DNA of 64,000 bases from Nocardia cyriacigeorgica GUH-2 (GCF_000284035.1 NC_016887.1:5580001-5644000); one strand, 5' to 3'; counted from the first letter of the stretch, positions 9,325 through 18,399 are shown. Made by a program: numbers and translations. The notes: generated by a model not told the origin, from the letters alone.

Positions 9325-10563
9325 TCAGCGCCCACCCGCGGGCTGCGGCGGAACTGGTGTCGCCGAGATGGTCGTCGCCGGCTTCCCATTCAGCGCCGAC
9401 ATCGATTTCCACGTGGCCCAGTCGATGGTCCAGTCATAGAGATCTCCGTCGGCGGCCGACAGCGGGATCCGGGTGCCGGTGACCTCGACCGGATCGCCGT
9501 ACCGCGCCGTGGCGAAATAGGCTTCGGCGTGGGCGGGTGAGAGGTTGATGCACCCATTGGTGACGTTGGCCGCGCCCTGCGCCGACAATGAGGCCGGGTT
9601 GGCGTGGATGAATTCGCCGTTGTTGGAGATCCGCACCGCCCACCGTTCGCGCACGTTCTCGTAATACGGCGGATTCGACATCATGAAGTCCTCGTACTTC
9701 TCGGTCACCACGTGGATTCCCGAGCGGGTCACATTGCGGTCCTCATTGCCCTCGCCGTAGCTGACCGGGAAGTCGAAGATGACCTCGCCGTCACGCACCA
9801 CCTGCATGCGGTGGCTGGGGGCGTCGGCCTTGACGATCTGGGCCCGTCCGATGCTGAAATCCGAGGTGAGGTCGGCGTCGCCGTACTTGCCGTTGCCGAG
9901 ATCGAGTCCATAGAGCATGGCCGCGACGTGCACGCGGGTGCCGGGCGTCCAGTACTCCTTGGGCCGCCAGTGCAGCCGGGAGCCGCCGTTGTCGTCGGGG
10001 AACCAGGCCCATGCGCCCTCGGTGGGCGGATCGGTGGTGACGGTGAGCGCCTTCTCCACCGCGGCCTTGTTCTGCACCGGCGCCTTGAACTGGACGATGA
10101 TCGGGGCCGCGATGCCGACTTCCTGACCGTCGCCGATATTGAGCGTGGCCGGGACGGTGGCCTTCGGCGCGAGGGTGGTGAAGGTGCCGTCGATCGGGAC
10201 AGGTTTGCCGTCGGTACCGATCGCGGTGCCGGTCCAGGTGTAGGACGAGTCGTAGCCGAGCGGTTCGGTGGTGCGATAGCTGCGCTTGTCCGGCGACATC
10301 TCGCCCTCGACCTGCCTGCCGTTGGCGTTGGTCAGCGCGATCTGGTTGATGGTGCCGTTCTCGACCGTCACCGAGATCGGTGCGGTCGGGTTGACGTCGG
10401 TCGCGTCGGCATCCGGGCTCATCGTGACCGAGGCGATCGGTTCGTCGGACGCGGCTCCGGAGCCCGCGCGGTCGCTCGTGCATCCGGCGATCAGCGCCAC
10501 CACCGCGAGCAGCACACCCGCCACAGCGGCAGCCGGCCGGAACGTGTCTGGTCGGTTGCTCAC
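9325..10563 (-). CDS. L,D-transpeptidase lipoprotein with Ig-like domains (LdtMt5/LprQ type)
   Basis: 412 aa from GTG at 10563 (MSNRPDTFRP), which places a hydrophobic stretch and lipobox LIAGC at a normal distance; a longer version from 10644 would bury it. Two Ig-like domains (about residues 50-270) precede a YkuD catalytic domain. The catalytic motif reads TNGCIN: the usual His before Gly-Cys is Asn. It forms 3-3 crosslinks in peptidoglycan on the outer face of the membrane. The gene lies downstream of murB on the same strand, as Rv0483 lies by Rv0482, so LprQ orthology is likely. Confidence 0.9.
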   Translation of the reverse strand: MSNRPDTFRPAAAVAGVLLAVVALIAGCTSDRAGSGAASDEPIASVTMSPDADATDVNPTAPISVTVENGTINQIALTNANGRQVEGEMSPDKRSYRTTEPLGYDSSYTWTGTAIGTDGKPVPIDGTFTTLAPKATVPATLNIGDGQEVGIAAPIIVQFKAPVQNKAAVEKALTVTTDPPTEGAWAWFPDDNGGSRLHWRPKEYWTPGTRVHVAAMLYGLDLGNGKYGDADLTSDFSIGRAQIVKADAPSHRMQVVRDGEVIFDFPVSYGEGNEDRNVTRSGIHVVTEKYEDFMMSNPPYYENVRERWAVRISNNGEFIHANPASLSAQGAANVTNGCINLSPAHAEAYFATARYGDPVEVTGTRIPLSAADGDLYDWTIDWATWKSMSALNGKPATTISATPVPPQPAGGR

Positions 10564-10716
10564 CCCATCGAATCTACGCCCGGCAAATCGGTCGGCTGAC
10601 CATCCTCGCGCCGAATCGGCGGGTACGGGTGTGTGTTCGGCCACGTCGACGCCGTTGTTTGCTGCCGCGAGACCTTATGCGACAGCAATCGCGCAGCTAC
10701 CGATACAGCGGCGTCC

Positions 10717-11823
10717 TTACAGCGTGATCCCGACGGTGACCGGCTCCGGAACCAGCCCGACCCCGAACCGCTCGGCAACCCCGTCGCGGACGGTGCGCGC
10801 CAGCGCGACCAGATCGGCCGCCGTCGCCGCACCCCGATTGGTCAGCGCCAGCGTGTGCTTGGTCGACAACCGCGCGGCCGCCTCCGGCCCCGGGAACCCC
10901 TTGCCGAAGCCGGCCCGTTCGATCAACCAGCCGGCCGACAGTTTCACCCCGTCCGGCGCCGGATAGGTCGGGATCGCCACCTCCCCGACATGCGCGCGGA
11001 TCGCCGCAAGCACCTGCTCGGCCCGATCCTGCGCCACCACCGGATTGGTGAAGAACGAGCCCGCGCTCCAGGTGTCGTGATCGGCCGGGTCGAGCACCAT
11101 CCCCTTGCCCGCACGCAGCTTCAGCACGGCCTCCCTGACCTGCGCGGCAGGCCGTGATTCGCCGTCGGCCGCGCCGAGCATCCGGGCGAGTTCGCCGTAG
11201 CGCAGCGGCGCGCTGGCCCCGCTGGGATCGAGTGCGAATTCGACCGCGAGCACCACCGCCCGATCGCTGTGCTTGAGCACACTGGTGCGATAGCCGAACC
11301 CCAGTTCGTCCGGTTCGGCCCAGCGGATCTCCCCGGTGGTGCGGTCGAGCAGCCGGACCCGGCGCAGCAACCGGTCGACCTCCACGCCGTAAGCGCCGAC
11401 GTTCTGCACCGGCGTCGCCCCTGCGGACCCGGGAATCCCGGACAGGCATTCCAGCCCGCCGAACCCGGCCTCGACGGTCGCCGCCACCACCGCGTCCCAG
11501 TTCGCGCCCGCCTCGGCGAGTACACCGTCGGTTCCGAAGGTGACCTCGGTCGTGCCCACCCGCACCACCACGCCGTCGAAGCCGTCATCGCTGATGAGCA
11601 GGTTGGATCCACCAGCGAGCAACAGCAGCGGGATGCCCGCCGCGTCGAGCGCGCGCACGGTCGCCACCAGCGCGTCGGTGCTCGCGCAGTCGGCGACCAG
11701 CGCCGGGCCGCCGACCCGCAGCGTCGTCAGCTCCGCGAGCCGTACCTCGTCGCGGATCGTCGCACCGGTGCCCGACAGCAGGTCACGCACGTGTTCCGAG
11801 GAGTCCAACGGTGAAGTTCGCAC
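10717..11823 (-). CDS. murB: UDP-N-acetylenolpyruvoylglucosamine reductase
   Basis: 368 aa from GTG at 11823 (MRTSPLDSSEHVRD). Reduces UDP-GlcNAc-enolpyruvate to UDP-MurNAc with NADPH and FAD in peptidoglycan precursor synthesis. FAD-binding segments LRVGGPALV and LLAGGSNLLISDDG, plus the active serine motif WSAGSFFTNP and GFGKGFPG, are all present, giving a type I MurB. The start lies only 24 bp from the divergent DUF2505 gene at 11848, which leaves room for little more than a core promoter. Upstream reading frame beyond 11823 stays open but is the antisense of the DUF2505 genes. Confidence 0.95.
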   Translation of the reverse strand: MRTSPLDSSEHVRDLLSGTGATIRDEVRLAELTTLRVGGPALVADCASTDALVATVRALDAAGIPLLLLAGGSNLLISDDGFDGVVVRVGTTEVTFGTDGVLAEAGANWDAVVAATVEAGFGGLECLSGIPGSAGATPVQNVGAYGVEVDRLLRRVRLLDRTTGEIRWAEPDELGFGYRTSVLKHSDRAVVLAVEFALDPSGASAPLRYGELARMLGAADGESRPAAQVREAVLKLRAGKGMVLDPADHDTWSAGSFFTNPVVAQDRAEQVLAAIRAHVGEVAIPTYPAPDGVKLSAGWLIERAGFGKGFPGPEAAARLSTKHTLALTNRGAATAADLVALARTVRDGVAERFGVGLVPEPVTVGITL

Positions 11824-11847
11824 AGCCAGACGGTAGCGTGTCCGTCC

Positions 11848-12333
11848 ATGGCTACACCCCTGGCGTATACGGCCCGCTACACCCATCCGGCCGCTGCCGT
11901 GCGCGCTGCCGTCGCCGACGAGCAGTACTGGAAGGACCGGATCGCCGCCGTCGGCGGGCCGAATGCCCGGCTGGAGTCGGTGAGCGTCGAGGGCGATCAG
12001 GTGCGCGTCGAGATGGTGCAGGCCATCGCCGCCGAGCTGCTGCCCTCCGCCATCACCGCCGTGCGTCCCGGTGACCTGGTCATTCCTCGCACCGAGAACT
12101 GGACCGGCACTGCCGCCACCTTCGAGGCGCGGGTGGAAGGCGCCCCCGCCGAGGTCCGCGGCACCATCACCCTCAGCGATATCGACGCCGGCTCCACCGC
12201 CGTCATCGAGGGCAGCATCGAGGTGAAGGTTCCGCTGTTCGGCGGCAAGATCGAGGCCGCCATCGCCGAACGCCTCACCGAACTGCTGGCCGAGGAGACC
12301 GAGTTCACCAACGCCTGGATCTCCGAGCGCTGA
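11848..12333 (+). CDS. DUF2505 family protein (first of two tandem copies)
   Basis: 161 aa. Begins ATPLAYTARYTHPAAAVRAA and ends FTNAWISER. The family has a START/SRPBCC-like lipid-binding fold common in mycolata. It pairs with a paralogue 102 bp downstream (12436), sharing the pattern Y-S/T-ARY near the start, a YWxxR/MxE segment and a P-L/M-F/V-G-x-KIE/RLE-like end. Divergent from murB. Function is unknown; a hydrophobic-ligand or cell-envelope role would suit the neighbourhood but is an inference. Confidence 0.8.
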   Translation: MATPLAYTARYTHPAAAVRAAVADEQYWKDRIAAVGGPNARLESVSVEGDQVRVEMVQAIAAELLPSAITAVRPGDLVIPRTENWTGTAATFEARVEGAPAEVRGTITLSDIDAGSTAVIEGSIEVKVPLFGGKIEAAIAERLTELLAEETEFTNAWISER

Positions 12334-12435
12334 CGTTGTGACGCCGACGGCGTCGCCGGGTACCGGTTTGTGCCGGGTCACTTCTTCCGCTGCCCGGCGA
12401 TGCCGTGACAACCGGTCCCGGTAACGTAACCGCCC

Positions 12436-12951
12436 ATGGCTCGCCGACTGGACTACTCCGCCCGCTACCCGCTGCACACCACCAAAGAGCTGTACGCGGC
12501 GCTGTCGAACCGGGATTACTGGGAAGCCCGGATGGAGGAGATGCGCAAGTACTCCCCCAACGAGGTGATCAGCCTCGAGTCCAACGACGACGGTATCGAG
12601 GTGGTCCTGCACCACATCCTGCCGCGCGACACCCTGCCCGATATCGCGCAGACGGTGATCCGCAAGGACATGGTGATCACCCGCAAGGAGAGCTACGGCC
12701 CGTTCGGCCCCGAGGTCGAGGGCAAGTACTCCGCGTCCATCCCGGCGGGTCCCGGCAGCCTCACCGGAACCATGCGCCTGTTCCCCACCGAAATCGGCTG
12801 CACCCTGCGCATCTCCTCCGAGGCGAAGGTGTTCATCCCGATGGTCGGTCCGCGCCTGGAGCAGCTGATGCTGGTCAACCTCGTCGACCTGTTCCGTGCC
12901 GAGGCCGAGGTGACCCAGCGGTGGCTGGAAGAACAAAACCCCACCAGCTGA
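12436..12951 (+). CDS. DUF2505 family protein (second tandem copy)
   Basis: 171 aa. MARRLDYSARYPLHTTKELYA opens a DUF2505 domain, with RDYWEARMEEM and VEGKYSASIPAGPGSLTGTM in the middle and a helical C-terminus QLMLVNLVDLFRAEAEVTQRW. SRPBCC-like fold by family. It overlaps the following methyltransferase by 31 bp, so the two are probably co-expressed. Rv0481c is the likely mycobacterial counterpart of one of the two copies. Confidence 0.82.
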   Translation: MARRLDYSARYPLHTTKELYAALSNRDYWEARMEEMRKYSPNEVISLESNDDGIEVVLHHILPRDTLPDIAQTVIRKDMVITRKESYGPFGPEVEGKYSASIPAGPGSLTGTMRLFPTEIGCTLRISSEAKVFIPMVGPRLEQLMLVNLVDLFRAEAEVTQRWLEEQNPTS

Positions 12952-13745
12952 ATCCGATAGGCACGATCACTCGCGGCACCACCGGCGTCAACCGGTTGCG
13001 CCGCAGTGATCGCTGGCTGATCAACGACGACTTGGTGACCGCGCGCCTGCACGCGGCCACCGATCCCCTGGTGGTCGACCTCGGTTACGGCGCGAGCCCA
13101 TGGACCACCTTCGAACTGGCCGCCCGGCTGCGCACCGTACAGCCCGACGTCCGGGTGGTCGGCCTCGAGATCGACCCCGAGCGCGTGGTTCCCGGCCGCG
13201 ACGGCGTCAGCTTCGCCCGCGGCGGCTTCGAACTCGCCGGCCTGCGCCCCGTCCTCGTCCGCGCCTTCAACGTGCTGCGCCAGTACCCCGAATCCGCCGT
13301 CCCCGACGCCTGGTCCACCATCCTGTCCGGCCTGGCCCCCGGCGGCCTGCTCGTCGACGGCACCTGCGACGAACTCGGACGCCGCAGCGCCTGGGTCCTG
13401 CTCGACCACACCGGCCCGCTGTCGCTGACCCTCGCCTGGGACCCCTTCACCGTCGACCGCCCCTCCGACCTCGCCGAGCGTCTGCCGAAGGTCTTGATCC
13501 ACCGCAACATCCCCGGCGAAGGTGTGCACGCACTACTCGCTGCCGCCGACCGCGCCTGGTCCCACGCCGCACCGCTGGCACCGTTCGGACCGCGAGTGCG
13601 CTGGCGCGGTGCCGCAAAACTGTTGCGCGAGCAGGGTTTCCCGGTGCGGGAGTATCGGCGGCGCATGCGCGACAACGTGCTGTCGGTGCCGTGGGATGTG
13701 GTGGCGCCACTGCCGGTTGCCGAACCGGCAACTGTTCGCGCGTGA
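12921..13745 (+). CDS. Class I SAM-dependent methyltransferase-like protein
   Basis: 274 aa from GTG at 12921 inside the end of the DUF2505 gene. This start keeps the segment GTITRGTTGVNRLRRSDRWL, which I recall as conserved in actinobacterial homologues; a TTG at 12996 would cut it. A Rossmann SAM motif VVDLGYGASPWTTFELAARL is followed by VVGLEIDPERV. The domain then departs from common methyltransferases (LDHTGPLSLTLAWDPF). Target unknown. Translationally coupled to the upstream DUF2505 gene. Confidence 0.8.
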   Translation: MAGRTKPHQLNPIGTITRGTTGVNRLRRSDRWLINDDLVTARLHAATDPLVVDLGYGASPWTTFELAARLRTVQPDVRVVGLEIDPERVVPGRDGVSFARGGFELAGLRPVLVRAFNVLRQYPESAVPDAWSTILSGLAPGGLLVDGTCDELGRRSAWVLLDHTGPLSLTLAWDPFTVDRPSDLAERLPKVLIHRNIPGEGVHALLAAADRAWSHAAPLAPFGPRVRWRGAAKLLREQGFPVREYRRRMRDNVLSVPWDVVAPLPVAEPATVRA

Positions 13746-13769
13746 ATCTCTCCGGCCTGGTTCAGCGTT

Positions 13770-13791
13770 GAATATTTCATCTGGAATATTC
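13770..13791. promoter_or_regulatory. AT-rich inverted repeat upstream of the DUF5753 regulator
   Basis: GAATATT and its complement AATATTC flank an 8-nt spacer. The 289-bp interval 13746-14034 has no supported gene; this unusually AT-rich patch just after the methyltransferase stop is its main feature and may be an operator or the promoter of the downstream regulator. TGCTATTGT near 13847 is a possible -10 region. Confidence 0.4.
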
Positions 13792-14034
13792 CCGATAGAA
13801 CTCCAATCCCGTTGTCCACGAACGCTTTACGACTGATGCATTAGTGCTATTGTGGTGCTCGGGGTTATCGAGCGGTATCTGCGTGCAACAGCGAATCATC
13901 TGTCGCGGAGATGGAATGGTGGGTGCGGGGCCGAACGGCCCGGACGACGCAAAAGCCCAGCATGCTTCCCGCGGCAATGCCATTGCTCTACCCGTTTGCG
14001 GGTCGACCGGCCCGCCCTCGATGGGGAGGACTCC

Positions 14035-14913
14035 ATGCAGGACACCACCTTGCCGCGCCGCCGACTCGGCAGCTATCTCATGGACTGGCGCTCCCGCGCC
14101 GGACTCAGCCAGCCACAAGCAGCATCCCTACTCGGCATCGGCTCCACCACGCTGTGGCGGCTCGAACACGGACACAACGACAGAGTCAACATCGACCACG
14201 TCCAAGCGGCCTGCGAGCTGTACGGGGTACCCGACCACCTCGCCGCCGCCTACGTCGGCCTCGCCAAACAGTCCAGCGAGAAGAGCTGGTGGCTCGAGTT
14301 CGGGGATCTCATCCCGGAGAGCTTCGACGTGTACATCGGGATGGAAGCAGCAGCACGAACTTTCACCTCATACCACGTGGAGTTGGTGCCGGGAATCTTG
14401 CAGACTGCGGACTACACGCGCGCGGTAGTGCGGGACGGGCATCCAGACAAATCTGCGACCGAACACGAACGCCGCGTTCAGATGCGGCAATACCGGCAGA
14501 TGATCGTCACCCGGAAGCGGCATCCGATCGAGATCGATGTCGTGCTGCACGAATCGGTCATACGCCGCGTCATCGGCAGTCCCAAGATCTCGGCCGTGCA
14601 GTTGAAGTCCCTCGCCGACATGAGCACTCGACCCAACGTCGACCTCCGCATCCTCCCGTTTGCCGCAGGCGCTCCGACTACGGCTGTCAGCACCGGCCAA
14701 TTCATCATCCTGGGCTTCGGAAACGACGCGACCGGCGCACCCATCGAGCCATCCGTGGTCTACATCCCCGGCTACATCGGCGACCTGTATCTGGAGAAAC
14801 CCCGGGACGTTGCCCGGTACCATATGGCGCATAAGGCAATTCGGGACGCGGCCTTGGACGATGTAGCCAGCAGGGCCTTGCTCCGGCAGGTAGCGAAGGA
14901 GTTCCAAACATGA
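14035..14913 (+). CDS. Helix-turn-helix regulator with DUF5753 domain
   Basis: 292 aa. ATG at 14035 is preceded by GGGGAGGA at ideal spacing. Residues about 8-65 form a Cro/C1 helix-turn-helix (LSQPQAASLLGIGSTTLWRLEHG); residues about 105-285 are the DUF5753 domain (YHVELVPGILQTADYTRAVV...VVYIPGYIGDLYLEKP). Such proteins are abundant in Streptomyces and Nocardia and are paired with DUF397 proteins, as here, in development-type regulatory pairs (WhiJ-like). It overlaps the DUF397 gene by 4 bp (ATGA). Confidence 0.92.
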   Translation: MQDTTLPRRRLGSYLMDWRSRAGLSQPQAASLLGIGSTTLWRLEHGHNDRVNIDHVQAACELYGVPDHLAAAYVGLAKQSSEKSWWLEFGDLIPESFDVYIGMEAAARTFTSYHVELVPGILQTADYTRAVVRDGHPDKSATEHERRVQMRQYRQMIVTRKRHPIEIDVVLHESVIRRVIGSPKISAVQLKSLADMSTRPNVDLRILPFAAGAPTTAVSTGQFIILGFGNDATGAPIEPSVVYIPGYIGDLYLEKPRDVARYHMAHKAIRDAALDDVASRALLRQVAKEFQT

Positions 14914-15113
14914 ACGCTGATCTATCCGGCGCCCAGTGGTTCAAGAGCCGCCACAGCGACGCATCCAAAGAGTGCGTAGAGGTTGCCTTCATCAACGGAG
15001 GCGCGGTCGGCGTCCGCGACTCCAAGAACCCCGCCAGCGGCGCGCTGATCTTCAGCCCGAGCGAGTGGGACGCGTTCACCGCCGGACTGGCGGGCGGCAA
15101 GTTCAACCGCTGA
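14910..15113 (+). CDS. DUF397 small protein, partner of DUF5753 regulator
   Basis: 67 aa: WFKSRHSDASKECVEVAFI, then VGVRDSKNP and FSPSEWDAFTAGL, the three standard DUF397 blocks. Start overlaps the regulator stop (ATGA), so the two proteins are likely made in proportion. DUF397 proteins are thought to antagonise or modulate the cognate helix-turn-helix partner, a toxin-antitoxin-like arrangement. A strong hairpin 75 bp downstream ends the unit. Confidence 0.92.
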   Translation: MNADLSGAQWFKSRHSDASKECVEVAFINGGAVGVRDSKNPASGALIFSPSEWDAFTAGLAGGKFNR

Positions 15114-15187
15114 TCCGTCGCAGGACGGCGTAGTCCCGCAGATCGAGGGCGTAGCCGGCCGCCGCGACAACCACACCGAACGCGGTG

Positions 15188-15218
15188 CGAGCCCTGGACA
15201 ATCGTTGCCCAGGGCTCG
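15188..15218. terminator. Hairpin terminator between convergent DUF397 and purU genes
   Basis: Perfect 10-bp arms CGAGCCCTGG and CCAGGGCTCG around an 11-nt loop. It sits in the convergent 140-bp gap and can serve both strands. Confidence 0.7.
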
Positions 15219-15253
15219 TACTGTTCCCGTTCGCGATCAACCGGGTGCGCTGG

Positions 15254-16144
15254 TCAGGAGAACACCACGGTCCGCCGCCCGTGTACCAGCACCCGGCCTT
15301 CCAGATGCCAGCGCAGACCCCGCGCCAGCACCACCCGCTCGATATCACGCCCCTGCCGCACCATGTCGCGCACCTCGTCCGCATGGTCGATGCGGATCAC
15401 GTCCTGCTCGATGATCGGGCCCGCGTCCAATTCCGGCGTCACGTAGTGGCATGTCGCGCCGATGAGTTTGACGCCGCGGGCGAAGGCCTGGTGGTAGGGG
15501 CGGGCGCCGACGAACGAGGGCAGGAAGCTGTGATGGATGTTGATGGCCTTGCCCGCCCAGTGCTCGCACAGGTCCGCGGGCAGCACCTGCATGAAGCGGG
15601 CCAGCACGACAGCGTCCGGGTCGTGCGCGTCGACCAGCGCGCGGACCTGTTCGAAGGCGGGGCCGCGCTCGGCCGGGTCCTTCGGGAACGGCACATGATG
15701 GAACTTCACCCCGTGTGCCTCGGTGATCTCGGCCAGGTCGAGATGGTTGCCGATCACGGCCTCGATGGTGGCCGGTAGCTCACCGGACGCGGCGCGGCCG
15801 AGCAGGTCGTGCAGGCAGTGGCCGTCCTTGCTGACCAGCAGCACCGCCCGCCGCCGCGCGCCCGAGTCGAGCAGCTGCCAGTCGGTCTCGGAGCCGAGGC
15901 TCGCGGCCACGTCGGCGAAGCGGGTGCGCAGCTCGCCGAGATCGAACGGCACCGTCGAGGCCTTGATCGCCTGCCGGGTGAAGAACCAGCCGGTCTCCAC
16001 ATCGGAGTGGTAACCGGCCTCCACGATCGATCCCCCGAAGCCCGCGATGAACGAGGTGATCTCGGCGATGATGCCCGGACGGTCCGGGCAGCCGAGGGTC
16101 AGCACGTAACGACGATCGTCGGTGACGGAGGGAGCAGCACTCAT
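15254..16144 (-). CDS. purU: Formyltetrahydrofolate deformylase
   Basis: 296 aa. Hydrolyses 10-formyl-THF to formate and THF, feeding formate to PurT-type purine synthesis and balancing one-carbon pools. N-terminal ACT domain (VLTLGCPDRPGIIAEITSFIAG, with GCPDRPGI), C-terminal formyltransferase fold with INIHHSFLPSF (Asn/His catalytic) and ATCHYVTPELDAGPIIEQ (Asp). Length matches the family. Followed on the same strand after 72 bp by none; the GNAT gene lies upstream of it and may be co-transcribed. Confidence 0.95.
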   Translation of the reverse strand: MSAAPSVTDDRRYVLTLGCPDRPGIIAEITSFIAGFGGSIVEAGYHSDVETGWFFTRQAIKASTVPFDLGELRTRFADVAASLGSETDWQLLDSGARRRAVLLVSKDGHCLHDLLGRAASGELPATIEAVIGNHLDLAEITEAHGVKFHHVPFPKDPAERGPAFEQVRALVDAHDPDAVVLARFMQVLPADLCEHWAGKAINIHHSFLPSFVGARPYHQAFARGVKLIGATCHYVTPELDAGPIIEQDVIRIDHADEVRDMVRQGRDIERVVLARGLRWHLEGRVLVHGRRTVVFS

Positions 16145-16216
16145 GCGCCCATCCTCGCAGGTGAGAAAGGCCCACTCGCACCGAGTGCTCCCGCCGCCTC
16201 GCCCGGGGCCGCGAAG

Positions 16217-16738
16217 TCAGCTGTAGAACGGCTCCGCGTAGCGGAACTCGCCGACGATCTGGGTGTCGTAGGCCGTCAGTGCCCGCACCTGGAAGTGGCT
16301 CGCCCAGCTCGACTCGTCGGGCGCGATGCCGATACGCGCGCCGGGAACGAAACCGAAGCGCGGGTAGTAGTCGAGATGGCCGACGAGTCCGACGAGAGGT
16401 TCATCGAGGGCGTCGGCAGCTCCGAGGACGGCATGCATGAGCGCCGCGCCGACACCGTCGCCCTGATATCCCGCCTGCACCCCAATCGGGCCCAGCGCCA
16501 GTACCGGGAACGGACCGACGGCGGCGCGGGTGAGGCAGACGTGCCCGATGACGGCGTCGTGCTCCACCGCCACCATCGACAGCGTCGGGATCCAGCCGGG
16601 ATCGCTACGTAGTCGCTCGACCAGATCGACTTCGGGAGGTTCGATGGCCTCCTGGCCGGTGTACTGCGGGCCGAAGGCACTGCGGTGGACTGCGGCGATG
16701 GCGTCGGAGTCGCCGGCGCGTTCGCGTCGGATCAGCAC
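16217..16738 (-). CDS. GNAT-family N-acetyltransferase
   Basis: 173 aa. MLIRRERAGDSDAIAAVHRSAF opens the fold; VIGHVCLTRAAV and the acetyl-CoA site VQAGYQGDGVGAALMHAVL (Q/R-x-x-G-x-G/A pattern) are clear, and YYPRFGFVPG is the usual alpha4-beta6 hairpin. It belongs to the YhbS-like subgroup. Transcribed toward purU with a 72-bp gap and divergent from deoC. Substrate unknown. Confidence 0.88.
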   Translation of the reverse strand: MLIRRERAGDSDAIAAVHRSAFGPQYTGQEAIEPPEVDLVERLRSDPGWIPTLSMVAVEHDAVIGHVCLTRAAVGPFPVLALGPIGVQAGYQGDGVGAALMHAVLGAADALDEPLVGLVGHLDYYPRFGFVPGARIGIAPDESSWASHFQVRALTAYDTQIVGEFRYAEPFYS

Positions 16739-16848
16739 GGTTGTCCTCTCTTCCCGACCAACAGAAGTGTGCGTGAAGCGCCCTCGCCGCGCAATCGGGA
16801 TTCCGCCGCGCCGGGCGGCATGCCGGCGATATGCCAGACTTTGTCCCC

Positions 16849-17517
16849 ATGGCAGATTCCGCGTCGCTGACCCGGGCCGAAGTGGCCGACATGATCGACC
16901 ACACCCTGCTCGCGCCGGAGGCGACTCCCGAGCAGGTGGACGAGCTGGTGCGGGAGGCCCGCGAACTCGGCGTGTACGCGATCTGCGTGTCGCCGTCGAT
17001 GCTGCCGGTGCGCGCGCCGGGACTCGTGGTGGCCACGGTCGCCGGATTCCCGTCCGGCAAACATCATTCGCTGGTCAAGGGCGCGGAGGCGCGGCTGGCC
17101 GTCGATCAGGGCGCGAACGAGGTGGACATGGTCATCGACGTGGGCGCCGCCGTCGCGGGCGATTACAGCGCGGTGCTGGCCGACATCGTCACCGTCCGCG
17201 AGGCGGTCGGCGACCGGGCGGTGCTGAAGGTGATCATCGAATCGGCCGCGCTGTCCGACGAGGCGATCGTGCAGGTGTGCCGGATGGCCGAACAGGCAGG
17301 CGCCGATTTCGTGAAGACCTCCACCGGATTTCATCCCGCGGGCGGCGCCGACGTGCGCGCGGTGCAGCTGATGGCCGAGACCGTCGGCGGCAGGCTCGGC
17401 ATCAAGGCCAGCGGTGGGATCCGCACCGCCGAGGCCGCCGCCGCCCTCATCGCCGCCGGCGCTACCCGGCTCGGATTGTCCAAATCCCGTGCAGTACTGG
17501 AGGGTTTCGCGGCCTGA
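16849..17517 (+). CDS. deoC: Deoxyribose-phosphate aldolase
   Basis: 222 aa from ATG at 16849 (MADSASLTRAEVADMIDHTLL). Cleaves 2-deoxyribose 5-phosphate to glyceraldehyde 3-phosphate and acetaldehyde in nucleoside salvage. The Schiff-base Lys is in DFVKTSTGF, the second active Lys in IKASGGIRT, and the acid in VDMVIDVG. Orthologue of Rv0478 and in the same neighbourhood. An upstream in-frame ATG at 16831 lacks a ribosome site. Confidence 0.96.
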   Translation: MADSASLTRAEVADMIDHTLLAPEATPEQVDELVREARELGVYAICVSPSMLPVRAPGLVVATVAGFPSGKHHSLVKGAEARLAVDQGANEVDMVIDVGAAVAGDYSAVLADIVTVREAVGDRAVLKVIIESAALSDEAIVQVCRMAEQAGADFVKTSTGFHPAGGADVRAVQLMAETVGGRLGIKASGGIRTAEAAAALIAAGATRLGLSKSRAVLEGFAA

Positions 17518-17555
17518 AGACAGGCCGGTGCGCCCGCGGCGGGGACGCCCGGCGC

Positions 17556-18281
17556 TCAGCAGGAGGAGCTGCCTTCGGTGCTCGCGGGCAGTTCGGCGTG
17601 CCCGCCGGCCAGCTGCACCCGGATGCCGTCATCGGTGACCTGCAGGTTCGTCGGACGCATCTCGAATGGGTACATCTGCAAGCTCTCCGACAGCAGGTCG
17701 GCGATGCCCTGCACCAGATCGGTCGGCAGTCCGATGCCGAGCACGTGCGCCGACTCGACGTCGACCTGCACGGCGCCGTTGACCACCCGCGGCTGCACCT
17801 GCACCTGCGCGAACCCGCCGAGCACATCCATGGTCAGCTTGCCCTCGGCCGCCGAGGAGCTGACGTTGCTGACCAGCCCGCCGAGGGTCTTGGCGATGCC
17901 GTCGTTGCTCCAGGTGACGTCGGCGGAGGAGCGGCCGATCTCCGCGCCGCCGCGGCCGTTGTCGGTGACCTGGATATCGCGGAAGGTCGCCTCGACGTGC
18001 ATGCCGACCGCCGGGCCGAACTTCACGTCGTCGCTGTTGACGTTCACCTCGGGCAGTTTGCCGTCGACCCAGGTCACCAGCATCGGCTTGGCGCCGAACC
18101 CGACGTCGATCTTCGAGCCCATCTCCTTCTCGAACTGGCTGCTCACACAGCTCGAGACCGTGTGCCGCGCGTAGGCCTCGCCGCCGACCAGCACGGTCGC
18201 CAGCAGCACGGCCACCGCGACGAGGGCGATCACCAGCGTGCGGCGACTGACCGTCAGGGTGGAGCGGATCTTCGTGGGCAT
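17556..18281 (-). CDS. DUF2993 (LmeA-like) membrane-anchored envelope protein
   Basis: 241 aa. A single N-terminal hydrophobic anchor (VIALVAVAVLLATVLVGGEAY, residues about 14-35) is followed by a DUF2993 domain, the family of mycobacterial LmeA that affects lipomannan and arabinomannan elongation; a lipid-binding fold is known for LmeA. Ends in a Cys-terminated tail SSSC. Convergent with deoC, 38 bp apart, matching the Rv0478-Rv0479c pair. Confidence 0.85.
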   Translation of the reverse strand: MPTKIRSTLTVSRRTLVIALVAVAVLLATVLVGGEAYARHTVSSCVSSQFEKEMGSKIDVGFGAKPMLVTWVDGKLPEVNVNSDDVKFGPAVGMHVEATFRDIQVTDNGRGGAEIGRSSADVTWSNDGIAKTLGGLVSNVSSSAAEGKLTMDVLGGFAQVQVQPRVVNGAVQVDVESAHVLGIGLPTDLVQGIADLLSESLQMYPFEMRPTNLQVTDDGIRVQLAGGHAELPASTEGSSSC

Positions 18282-18399
18282 GGATCAGATTCTTCCCGAC
18301 GTTTCTGTGTCGGCTCTGAGGGTGCGGTGAGGAGTGTCTCGTAGCCGAGCCGCACCGATTGTGACATGAGCCACAGGATTGCCACGTAGTCTGGTTCTC

